Source of the DNA: JBJKRF01 sp046704785
Lineage (GTDB): Bacteria; Chloroflexota; Anaerolineae; Anaerolineales; Villigracilaceae
Reading direction: 5' to 3'
Length of the DNA: 36,891 nt
NCBI GenBank assembly: GCA_046704785.1
Contig: JBJKRF010000036.1
Location: 1-36,891, forward strand
A program made the translations under genes and the position numbers. The stretch's first letter is position 1. Each line of letters begins with the position of its first letter. The notes below the pieces were generated by a model. It had not been told where the DNA came from and searched no databases. It saw only the letters and a program-made list of their open reading frames with translations. This document shows, piece by piece, positions 16,271 through 23,672 of the stretch.

Positions 16271-16321
16271 GCTATTCCCTCCCGACAGAAAATTTCAAAA
16301 GAATCCCTACTTTCCCATTAA

Positions 16322-17209
16322 TTAATTATGGGAGAGCCGCATTAGACGTTGGCGCACATCTTCCGGCAGGAAGGGCTGTTCCAGACCGTCGTAAAGCTCC
16401 CAGCTTTCCTCATGAACGCTCGTTTCTCCCGGCGCGAGTTGCGTCAGAGGCCCTAACGTCTCCAATTCTACGAAGCGGTCATTACAGTACATCTCGGTAT
16501 TGCAACCACCATCGGGGAAAGCCGCGGCGCGTTGCGGGGTGTAACGCTTGACGAAGAGCATACCGTCCAGCCAGCAGGCTATCCAACCCTGTGGATTGAA
16601 ATAACCGATCTTGCAGGGCGGCAACGCGGCCTGCGCTTTCACCAGGATAAAGTCATCGGCCAGTTGCAAGCGTGCATCTTGCACGTTCGTATACGGCCAG
16701 ATGGTCAATTGACGGTTGGGCAGCAATCCGTCAGAATCCAGATTGCCAACCGGTTGAGGCAAAATCACCGTGCCGCCCAAACGAAGCATCGTCAACGCCC
16801 AGGGGGCCAGTTCGACCGCCCACAAGCCATTGTTCCGTATTTCATGGCGCAGTGTGACAACAGCATTCGAAGGGGCCAGGTGAATCTCCATCGCCTTTGC
16901 AATGCCGCTGCCGGGTTCGACAGCCGCACTCAGACGGACGCCGTCCACCAGTGGTTGAAGAGTCACTGCCTGGTCGGGGATATAAGTGCGCGGCAACGCT
17001 TCGGGCGAATGCCACAGGCGGTGTCCGCCCATGAAACGGAAGCGACCATAGGGGGTGTCCCTCCCTGCTTCGGGCAGTTCGGCCAACAGGTTGATTGACA
17101 ATCGCACCGAAAACAGGCGTGCAATCCGGGGGCCAACATCTGCTAGATATTCCAGGCGCACGTGGCCGTTGCCGAGGCTTTCGACAGGATGATCGCAGAA
17201 TGTATTCAT
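16322..17209 (-). CDS. galactose-mutarotase-like (DUF4380-type) protein
   Basis: This is a 295-residue protein of a beta-sandwich, aldose-epimerase-like type. Recognisable segments are FMGGHRLWHSPEALPRTYIP at about residues 59-78 and CNTEMYCNDRFVELETLGPL at 236-255, both near-invariant in DUF4380-like proteins as I recall them. It is the last gene of the xylR-xylFGH operon, 99 bases after xylH, so it may act on a sugar taken up by that system, for example as an anomer-converting or carbohydrate-binding protein. The catalytic residues of true aldose epimerases cannot be assigned with certainty. Confidence 0.65.
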   Translation of the reverse strand: MNTFCDHPVESLGNGHVRLEYLADVGPRIARLFSVRLSINLLAELPEAGRDTPYGRFRFMGGHRLWHSPEALPRTYIPDQAVTLQPLVDGVRLSAAVEPGSGIAKAMEIHLAPSNAVVTLRHEIRNNGLWAVELAPWALTMLRLGGTVILPQPVGNLDSDGLLPNRQLTIWPYTNVQDARLQLADDFILVKAQAALPPCKIGYFNPQGWIACWLDGMLFVKRYTPQRAAAFPDGGCNTEMYCNDRFVELETLGPLTQLAPGETSVHEESWELYDGLEQPFLPEDVRQRLMRLSHN

Positions 17210-17308
17210 ACGACTGCCTTATGGGAGGCCAGCCTTGAGGGACAGGCAAACCGGCGCGAGTCTTTGCTACAGCAGAGGCTTTATGTTTTTAAACTTGATC
17301 GGTGACTA

Positions 17309-18535
17309 CTATCGTCCCGAAGCTTCGCGCCGCTGATGTGATATGGCTTCGATGGTTACGGCCACCAATAATACTGCCCCGGTGATCATGAATTTGATCG
17401 GGGAAGGCAAAGCCAACAAATCCATTCCATTCGAAATCGAACCAATCACCAGCGCACCCAACAAGGCCGACCAGACGCTACCGCGTCCGCCAAATAAGCT
17501 GGTTCCACCAATCACTGCCGCAGCAATCACATTCAAGAGCAAATCGCTCCCACCGGAGGACTGGTTAACCGCAAGCAACCGGGAGGCTGCCAGGATTCCG
17601 CCGAACGCCGCCAGCGTTGATGCCAACCCAAAAACCATAACGCGAATAAAAGTTACGTTGATACTAGCGCGGCGTGCCGCCTCTGCATTACCACCCACGG
17701 CGTAAATATGCCGTCCAAACACGGTTCTTTTCGTAATGAAATCGAAGGCTACAACAACCAGCATAAAAAAGACCATCGCTGAAGGCAAGCCACGATCTGC
17801 GTTCGTAATAATCAGTACGCCACAAACGAGCACAACGATAGCTGCGACCTGCAAAATGAGGGTACCCAGGGGACGATACTGCAAGCCCGCAAGTTTTCGC
17901 CGGCGCCGCTCCCAGATGATGGTACCTACATAGACAAGAATGAACAATGCCGCAATCAGCCAACTGATTAATAGGCCATTGGGTAAGTCACGCTTCATAA
18001 ATGTGCTGGCAAGACCAACGATAAACTTATCCCGTAAATTCACCGTACCGGTGTCACCCAGGACATAAAGCAAGGCGCCCACCCAGCCAATCAGGCCGGC
18101 CAGTGTAACGATAAACGAGGGGATTTTAAAACGGGTGACCCACACCCCCTGAAACAGGCCAATTGCCAGGCCTGTCAACAAACCGGCCAAAACAGCGACC
18201 GGACCTGGAATTCCAAACTTGACATTGAGCACCGCCATGACCGCCGCTGCCAAACCGCTGACAGAGCCAGCCGATAAATCGACTTCCCCCAACAACAATA
18301 CCAGAACAGCACCCACCGAGATCGTTCCCAGTGCTGAGATTTGGGCCATCAAGTTGGTCAGATTCAGCGGCGAAAGAAACTTATCGTTTGCGAACTGGAA
18401 GACAATCCATATCACAATCAAGCCGAGAATTGTAGGAAGCGCTCCCAGGTCTGGCCCAATAAAACGTTGCACCAGGTTGCCAAAGCTGCCTGAGTTCCCA
18501 GATTCAAGCCGAGGGTCATTTTCCATTGTGCTCAT
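17309..18535 (-). CDS. xylH: xylose ABC transporter permease XylH
   Basis: This is a 408-residue permease of the BPD_transp_2 family (XylH/RbsC-like) with about ten hydrophobic segments. Recognisable features are LLLGEVDLSAGSVSGLAAAV (conserved in sugar permeases of this type), GGNAEAARRASINVTF for coupling with the ATPase and AAAVIGGTSLFGGRGSVW near the C-terminus. Its length and the extra loop fit XylH rather than RbsC. It is 17 bases after xylG and forms the membrane channel of the importer with the ATPase and the binding protein of this operon. Confidence 0.85.
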   Translation of the reverse strand: MSTMENDPRLESGNSGSFGNLVQRFIGPDLGALPTILGLIVIWIVFQFANDKFLSPLNLTNLMAQISALGTISVGAVLVLLLGEVDLSAGSVSGLAAAVMAVLNVKFGIPGPVAVLAGLLTGLAIGLFQGVWVTRFKIPSFIVTLAGLIGWVGALLYVLGDTGTVNLRDKFIVGLASTFMKRDLPNGLLISWLIAALFILVYVGTIIWERRRRKLAGLQYRPLGTLILQVAAIVVLVCGVLIITNADRGLPSAMVFFMLVVVAFDFITKRTVFGRHIYAVGGNAEAARRASINVTFIRVMVFGLASTLAAFGGILAASRLLAVNQSSGGSDLLLNVIAAAVIGGTSLFGGRGSVWSALLGALVIGSISNGMDLLALPSPIKFMITGAVLLVAVTIEAISHQRREASGR

Positions 18536-18552
18536 TCAGACGATCCTTCCTT

Positions 18553-19320
18553 CTATTCCTGCGATTCGTTCATGTCATGATTGCCAAACTCAGCGCCCGT
18601 AATGGCCGAAACGATCTGTTCGCGGCTCGTGCCACGGACATCAAAAACGCCGTTATTACGGCCAAGGCGCAACACACTGATCCGGTCGACGACCTCGAAG
18701 ATATCCTCCAAATTGTGACTGATGACGATCACAGCCAGACCCTGATGGCGTAAGTTTTTAATCAGTTCCAATACCTGGTGCGACTGCAACACGCCCAACG
18801 CAGCCGTAGGCTCATCCAGAATGACCAATTTGGAATTCCACATCACGGAACGAGAAATGGCAACCGACTGGCGTTGACCACCTGAAAGCGAGGCAATAAT
18901 GGTACGAACATTCGGTATGGTGACGGAAAGATTGCGCAGCACCTCGATGGAACGTTTCTCCATGCCCACTTCGTCCAACGGAAACGTAGTCGTCTGTTCA
19001 CGCCCAAGGAACAAGTTAGCGACAACGTCAAGGTTATCGCATAAAGCCAGGTCCTGGTAGACAGTCTGAATCCCTAAATCAACGGCATCTTTTGGGTTCT
19101 GAATGAAGGCCCGTTGGCCTTCGAACCAGATCTCCCCCGCATCAATGGGATGAATCCCCGCTATACTCTTAATAAGCGTAGATTTCCCGGCTCCATTGTC
19201 ACCAACAAGGCCAACGACCTCGCCAGTGCACACATCAAAGTTGACATCAGAAAGCGCCTGCACCGCCCCAAAACGCTTACTGACTCCGCGTAATTCAAGG
19301 ATGGGGGTTCGATCGGACAT
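18553..19320 (-). CDS. xylG: xylose ABC transporter ATP-binding protein, single-domain
   Basis: This is a 255-residue ABC ATPase. Walker A GDNGAGKST is at residues 40-48, the signature LSGGQRQ at 145-151, Walker B LVILDEP at 165-171, and the switch histidine in VIVISHNLEDI. Typical XylG/RbsA proteins carry two such domains in about 500 residues, but this is a single-domain form, as in the fructose-type FrcA ATPases, so a homodimer is expected. It belongs to the ABC operon with xylF upstream and xylH downstream. Confidence 0.85.
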   Translation of the reverse strand: MSDRTPILELRGVSKRFGAVQALSDVNFDVCTGEVVGLVGDNGAGKSTLIKSIAGIHPIDAGEIWFEGQRAFIQNPKDAVDLGIQTVYQDLALCDNLDVVANLFLGREQTTTFPLDEVGMEKRSIEVLRNLSVTIPNVRTIIASLSGGQRQSVAISRSVMWNSKLVILDEPTAALGVLQSHQVLELIKNLRHQGLAVIVISHNLEDIFEVVDRISVLRLGRNNGVFDVRGTSREQIVSAITGAEFGNHDMNESQE

Positions 19321-19335
19321 GACACCTCGCTAGCT

Positions 19336-19367
19336 CAACGGCAGGAAGTTCGAGCTTCCTGCCGTTG
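19336..19367. promoter_or_regulatory. intercistronic hairpin between xylF and xylG
   Basis: The stem CAACGGCAGGAAG (19336-19348)/CTTCCTGCCGTTG (19355-19367) has 13 perfect base pairs and a six-base loop. It is placed directly after xylF and before xylG, where such hairpins protect the binding-protein mRNA and make more of it than of the ATPase and permease. Confidence 0.75.
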
Positions 19368-19393
19368 AATTGTTTATTTATTCTACTGCGATT

Positions 19394-20494
19394 CTACTTG
19401 ATGCCCACGGCTGTACAAGCGGAGGCGAAATCAGCAGTACAAATGTCGGACACCTTCCAGAAGCCATCGGCGATGACCGTGCTCTCGATATTGTCCTTGG
19501 TAACCGCTACCGGTGTCAGCAGGATCGAGGGGACATCAATGCTGCCGTTGTTCACTGTGCCGGTGACCATGCTGGACGGAACGGTTGTACCCGTCAGCAA
19601 GTCGTAGGCCAGTTCAGCCGCAGCTTCGGCTTCGGGCTTGATCGCCTTGTAGACCGTCATGTACTGTTCACCGGTGAGGATGCGCTGGATGCCATCCACC
19701 TGGGCATCCTGGCCCGTCAGAGGCGGAAGCGGACTAATGCCGGCTGCTTTCATGGCAGCCACTGCACCACCAGCCGTGCCATCATTGGCAGCATAGACGC
19801 CGTCCACTTTGTTGCTCAGTGCAGTCAAGGCTTGGGTCATCTCGGTCTGGGCCTGATCCGGGCTCCAGTCGGGCGTGTCATATTCCTTGGCGATGGTCAA
19901 TTTGCCAGCGCTCACCAGCGGGTCAAAAACGCTGTGCGCACCTTGTTTGAACAGCTTGGCATTGTTGTCGGTGGGGGAGCCATTGATCATCACAATCGTC
20001 GGATTTGTCACGTTCATTTTATTGAGCGCGTCAATCAGGCTCTGCGCCTGCAGTTGGCCGACCTTTGCGTTATCGAACGAAATGTAGTAGCTGACAGCGC
20101 TCGAACCGGTGATCAGACGATCATACGAAATCACCGGAACGTTCTGCGCTTTTGCAGCATCGGCAATAGCGGCAGCTGCCTGCGAATCGACCGGATCGAG
20201 AACCAACACCTTGGCACCATTCGTCAGCGCAGCTTCAGCTTGCTGTTGTTGAGCAGCCGGATCCTGATTCGCATTGCTATAAATCAGGTTGTTGTTCACA
20301 TCGAAACCCAACGCCGTCAACTTCGCCTTGAAGTTGGGCAGGTCCTGCGACTCATAGCGCGCCGTTTTTGTCTCTGGCAGCAAAATCGCAATTTTACCGC
20401 TGCCAGCCGCTGGTGCGCTTGGGCCGCAGGCCGAAAGAACAGTGGCAGCGACGATCAATACAACGAGCAGGCTGTACCAGTGCTTTTTGAACAT
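19394..20494 (-). CDS. xylF: xylose-binding lipoprotein XylF
   Basis: This is a 366-residue periplasmic-binding-like lipoprotein. The signal ends in a lipobox, LSAC, with Cys23 as lipid attachment site. The mature part is a type I sugar-binding fold (Peripla_BP_4): IAILLPETKTARYESQDLPN, then LVLDPVDSQAAAAIADAAKA and VDGVYAANDGTAGGAV, close to XylF. The ATG at 20494 has AAGGAG nine bases upstream. It delivers xylose to XylGH at the outer face of the membrane and is the first transport gene after the ROK regulator. Confidence 0.9.
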   Translation of the reverse strand: MFKKHWYSLLVVLIVAATVLSACGPSAPAAGSGKIAILLPETKTARYESQDLPNFKAKLTALGFDVNNNLIYSNANQDPAAQQQQAEAALTNGAKVLVLDPVDSQAAAAIADAAKAQNVPVISYDRLITGSSAVSYYISFDNAKVGQLQAQSLIDALNKMNVTNPTIVMINGSPTDNNAKLFKQGAHSVFDPLVSAGKLTIAKEYDTPDWSPDQAQTEMTQALTALSNKVDGVYAANDGTAGGAVAAMKAAGISPLPPLTGQDAQVDGIQRILTGEQYMTVYKAIKPEAEAAAELAYDLLTGTTVPSSMVTGTVNNGSIDVPSILLTPVAVTKDNIESTVIADGFWKVSDICTADFASACTAVGIK

Positions 20495-20578
20495 GGCATT
20501 CTTCTCCTTTTTGTCCTACACATTTGATTGAAAATTGATTATCGAACGATAGGCCAATTTATTTTATGGGCTTTGCGA

Positions 20579-21805
20579 TCACCTCCTTTCGACGTGCGTC
20601 GGATTTTTAAGCACGTCATCGACCACAACTGCTGCCGTACCGATCAGACTAGCCTCCAGCCCAAACGTCGAGATACCTATGTCTGTCTGCACGGCAATTT
20701 CAGGCATCGCACGTTGACTTACGCTCTCACGGATGGACGGTAAGAGATATTCTTCTACAACGCTCACCGGGCCACCTAGAATAATCTTCTCAGGATTGAA
20801 AATATTGACCAACGCCACCAACCCAATGCCCATCGCGGTGCCGGCTTCTGCCAGCGCCTCCAACACATATTGGTCACCAAAATCAGCGGCCTGTTTGATA
20901 ACAGCGAGCGAAAGAGGTTGATTTTGTTCAATCATCAATGTCCGGATCAAGCTACTGCTGCCAGATTCCAGGCGTGACTGCACACGCTGGATGATCGAAT
21001 ATTGGTTGGCATAGGTCTCCCAACAACCCAATTGACCACAATGACAAGCCCGTTGTAACGGTTCGGCCAGGATGGCGGTATGACCAATCTCACCGGCGTA
21101 CCCGCCTTTACCACGATACAACTGACCATTCAGAAATAACCCACCACCCAGGCCTACCCCACAGAAGACAAAGATAAAATCCCGCAGATGTTGGGCGGCC
21201 CCAAACAAGTGCTCTGCCAGCGCCGCCGCGTTTGCGTCGTTCTCGATAAAAACCTTCAGCCCCGTAGCCTGTGAGAAAATATCCCGCATGGGCACATTGT
21301 GCCAGCCAAGATTGGGCGCAAAAATCACCACACCGGCGTCCAGGTCTACCGTGCCAGGTATCGAGAAAGAGAGTCCCAATATCGGCTCATGAGAAACAGC
21401 CATCACCTCCCGAATCAAGGCCAACACAGCATCCAAAGTCTTCTCTGGTGATTCAGTTGGATCGGTATTGACCTGCTTATGCCATAAAATCTCACCCACG
21501 AAATTAATCAGCATACTGGCTATATAATCGACGCCAAGTTCAACGCCTACAATGCAACCTGCTTGCGGATTGATTTCCAGCAAAGTTGCTGGGCGACCCG
21601 TTCCCATGGAATTCGTGCCCGTCTCATGAATGAGCCTGCGACTGAGCAGGTCTTCCACCAAACTCGAAACTGTCGATTTATTCAATCCTGTTTTTAACGC
21701 CAGTTGCGCCCGCGAAAGGGGAGCCTGACTATAAATCAGTCGAAGCACCAGCGACAAATTCAACTCTCGGACAAGACCGTGATCTGCTGTATTTTTGGCA
21801 AGCAT
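20579..21805 (-). CDS. xylR: ROK-family repressor, XylR-type
   Basis: This is a 408-residue ROK regulator. It has an N-terminal winged helix (SRAQLALKTGLNKSTVSSLV at about 32-51), a sugar-kinase-like core with FSIPGTVDLDAGVVIFAPNL, and the zinc motif CHCGQLGCWE. ROK XylR proteins leave xyl operators when xylose binds. It starts at the ATG at 21805 and is the first gene of the xylFGH operon. A palindrome just upstream resembles the Bacillus xyl operator, so it most probably represses its own operon. Confidence 0.85.
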   Translation of the reverse strand: MLAKNTADHGLVRELNLSLVLRLIYSQAPLSRAQLALKTGLNKSTVSSLVEDLLSRRLIHETGTNSMGTGRPATLLEINPQAGCIVGVELGVDYIASMLINFVGEILWHKQVNTDPTESPEKTLDAVLALIREVMAVSHEPILGLSFSIPGTVDLDAGVVIFAPNLGWHNVPMRDIFSQATGLKVFIENDANAAALAEHLFGAAQHLRDFIFVFCGVGLGGGLFLNGQLYRGKGGYAGEIGHTAILAEPLQRACHCGQLGCWETYANQYSIIQRVQSRLESGSSSLIRTLMIEQNQPLSLAVIKQAADFGDQYVLEALAEAGTAMGIGLVALVNIFNPEKIILGGPVSVVEEYLLPSIRESVSQRAMPEIAVQTDIGISTFGLEASLIGTAAVVVDDVLKNPTHVERR

Positions 21806-21814
21806 GGGAAAAGT

Positions 21815-21843
21815 TTAGTTAGTTGGGTGTGACAACATACTAA
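21815..21843. promoter_or_regulatory. xyl-type operator beside the ROK promoter
   Basis: TTAGTTAGTTG (21815-21825) and CAACATACTAA (21833-21843) form an inverted repeat with 9 of 11 pairs around a seven-base centre. The outer TTAGTT...ACTAA is that of the Bacillus XylR operator as I know it. It lies between the -10 box and the xylR start codon. Confidence 0.65.
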
Positions 21844-21852
21844 CCTATGCTT

Positions 21853-21880
21853 ATTATATAGAAAAAGGCTTCCTTGTCAA
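21853..21880 (-). promoter_or_regulatory. xylR-xylFGH promoter
   Basis: On the minus strand there is TTGACA at 21880-21875 and TATAAT at 21858-21853 with a 16-base spacer, reading into xylR. The operator sits just downstream. Confidence 0.75.
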
Positions 21881-21990
21881 TCAGGCAATTTTCCGGTTTT
21901 CCGGCAAACGCATATCACGGCAAAGCGCGCCTGCCACAAGAGACTGCGTGGATTGAAAATCCAGATCATGTATGAAAAGTGTGCGAGGGA

Positions 21991-22086
21991 TGTCACTGCA
22001 AGAAGCCGCACTTTGGCGATGAAGCAGTCTCCTTCATCAAAAGGTGAGATTGCTTCACTCGCGAAGAACGCTCGTTCGCAATGACA
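21991..22086. repeat. 96-base palindromic intergenic repeat
   Basis: The ends TGTCACTGC and GCAATGACA are inverted, and the interior contains the pattern GAGATTGCTTC. This looks like the TGTCATTGCGA.../GCAATGACA dispersed palindromes seen in many genomes. The rest of the gene-free stretch 21881-22136, between the xylR promoter and the xylB stop, shows nothing else. Confidence 0.5.
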
Positions 22087-22136
22087 TACACGCTTTCAAT
22101 CGATGAGCCGAAAATCCTTTCCCTGATACCTCTCTG

Positions 22137-23636
22137 TTACACCATTTTGTCAAAACTGGGTTTGAGCGCCGGATACAGCTCTCGATAGAGCGGATAGACT
22201 CGACGATAAGACTCCACTTGTTGTGGGCTCGGGCGCGTCGTCGCGGTGATACGAATGACAGCTTTGCAGGCAGCCGGCACATCCGGCCAGGCGCCCGCGC
22301 CGACCCCGGCTAATAAGGCGGCGCCGTAAGCCGCCCCCTCACTGGTGTTGACCGTGACCAGTTCCGCCTCGAGCACATCCGCCAGGATTTGTCGCCAGAG
22401 CGCACTACGGGTGCCGCCACCCGACGCGCGCACCTGTTTGATTTCACCCAACCCGGCGTTCTGGATCAACCCGAAGCCATCCTTAAGCCCAAAAGCGACG
22501 CCCTCCAACACAGCGCGCGTCAGGTGCCCGCGAGCGTGTCGCAGAGTCAACCCCACGAAAGCGCCACGCGCCAACGGATCGGGATAAGGCGTCCGTTCGC
22601 CGCTCAAATACGGCAGGAACTGCAAGCCCTCGCTGCCAGCCGGCACAGACGCCGCCTCGCTCAACAACGCATCGAAACTCATGGAAGGAGCGAGCGTATC
22701 GTGGTACCACTGTAAACTTCCCGCCGCCGAAAGCATGACGCCCATAAAATGCCACAAACCCGGAACAGCATGGCAGAAAGCGTGCAACCGCCCTTCCGGC
22801 TCCACCAAAGGCGAAGGCGTGCTGGCAAACACCACGCCCGATGTGCCCAGCGTCAGGGCCACGATACCGGGTTCCACCGCACCCACGCCAACCGCCTGGG
22901 CCGCCTGATCGCCGCCGCCCGCCGCCACCGGCGTTCCCGCCTGCAAGCCGGTAACCGCCGCCGCTTGTGGCGTCACCGTTCCGCACAACGAAGGCCCCTC
23001 GTAAGTCGGCGGCATCCAGGCCGGATCGATTCCCAGAGTCTTCAATAAAGCCTCAGACCAGTTGCGCGATTTCAGGTCGAACAGCACGGTGCCGGCGCCG
23101 TCGGCTTTATCCATAGCATACGCACCCGTCAGCCGGTAACGGACGTAATCCTTCGGCAGCAGAACGTGCCTGGCCCTGGCGTACACATCGGGCTCGTTCT
23201 GCTGCACCCATAGAATCTTCGGCGCGGTAAAACCCGTCAGCGCCACATTGCCCGAAATGCGGATGAACGCTTCGCGTCCGACCCGCGCGTGGATTTCGTC
23301 ACATTGCGCCTGCGTGCGTTGGTCGTTCCATAGGATGGCCGGACGTAGGACGTTTCCCGCTTCGTCAAGCAGAACCAGCCCATGCATTTGCCCCGTCAAA
23401 CCAACGGCAGCCACTCGTTCGCCCCCGAGGCCTGCTTCGCCCAAAACCTGGCGGATACTGGCTGAAGAGGTCTCCCACCAATCCTGCGGATTCTGCTCAG
23501 ACCACAGCGGCCTGGGCGTGAACAGCGGGTGAGGCGTGGAGGCCGTCGCCGCCACGGTGCCGGTTTCATCGATCAGCAGCGTCTTGCTGCCCGTGGTCGA
23601 CACATCGATCCCAAGGAAATACTGCTTTGCAGACAT
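22137..23636 (-). CDS. xylB: xylulokinase XylB
   Basis: This is a 499-residue FGGY-family kinase that phosphorylates D-xylulose to xylulose 5-phosphate. The N-terminal ATP-binding strand is FLGIDVSTTGSKTLLID, the substrate region is GLTGQMHGLVLLDEAGNVLR, the second phosphate loop is GGGDQAAQAVGVGAV, and the C-terminal adenine-binding part is RASGGGTRSALWRQILADVL. The length is normal. The ATG at 23636 follows GGAAGG. It lies 36 bases after the GH3 gene and completes the xylose pathway with xylA upstream. Confidence 0.93.
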   Translation of the reverse strand: MSAKQYFLGIDVSTTGSKTLLIDETGTVAATASTPHPLFTPRPLWSEQNPQDWWETSSASIRQVLGEAGLGGERVAAVGLTGQMHGLVLLDEAGNVLRPAILWNDQRTQAQCDEIHARVGREAFIRISGNVALTGFTAPKILWVQQNEPDVYARARHVLLPKDYVRYRLTGAYAMDKADGAGTVLFDLKSRNWSEALLKTLGIDPAWMPPTYEGPSLCGTVTPQAAAVTGLQAGTPVAAGGGDQAAQAVGVGAVEPGIVALTLGTSGVVFASTPSPLVEPEGRLHAFCHAVPGLWHFMGVMLSAAGSLQWYHDTLAPSMSFDALLSEAASVPAGSEGLQFLPYLSGERTPYPDPLARGAFVGLTLRHARGHLTRAVLEGVAFGLKDGFGLIQNAGLGEIKQVRASGGGTRSALWRQILADVLEAELVTVNTSEGAAYGAALLAGVGAGAWPDVPAACKAVIRITATTRPSPQQVESYRRVYPLYRELYPALKPSFDKMV

Positions 23637-23672
23637 ACGCCCTTCCTTCCTGTTTTCTTTCTACGCCACTCT

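Noticed and set aside
19370..20527. Long open frame (385 codons) on the plus strand
   Set aside because: It is the shadow of xylF, whose lipobox, ribosome site and family match on the minus strand are clear.
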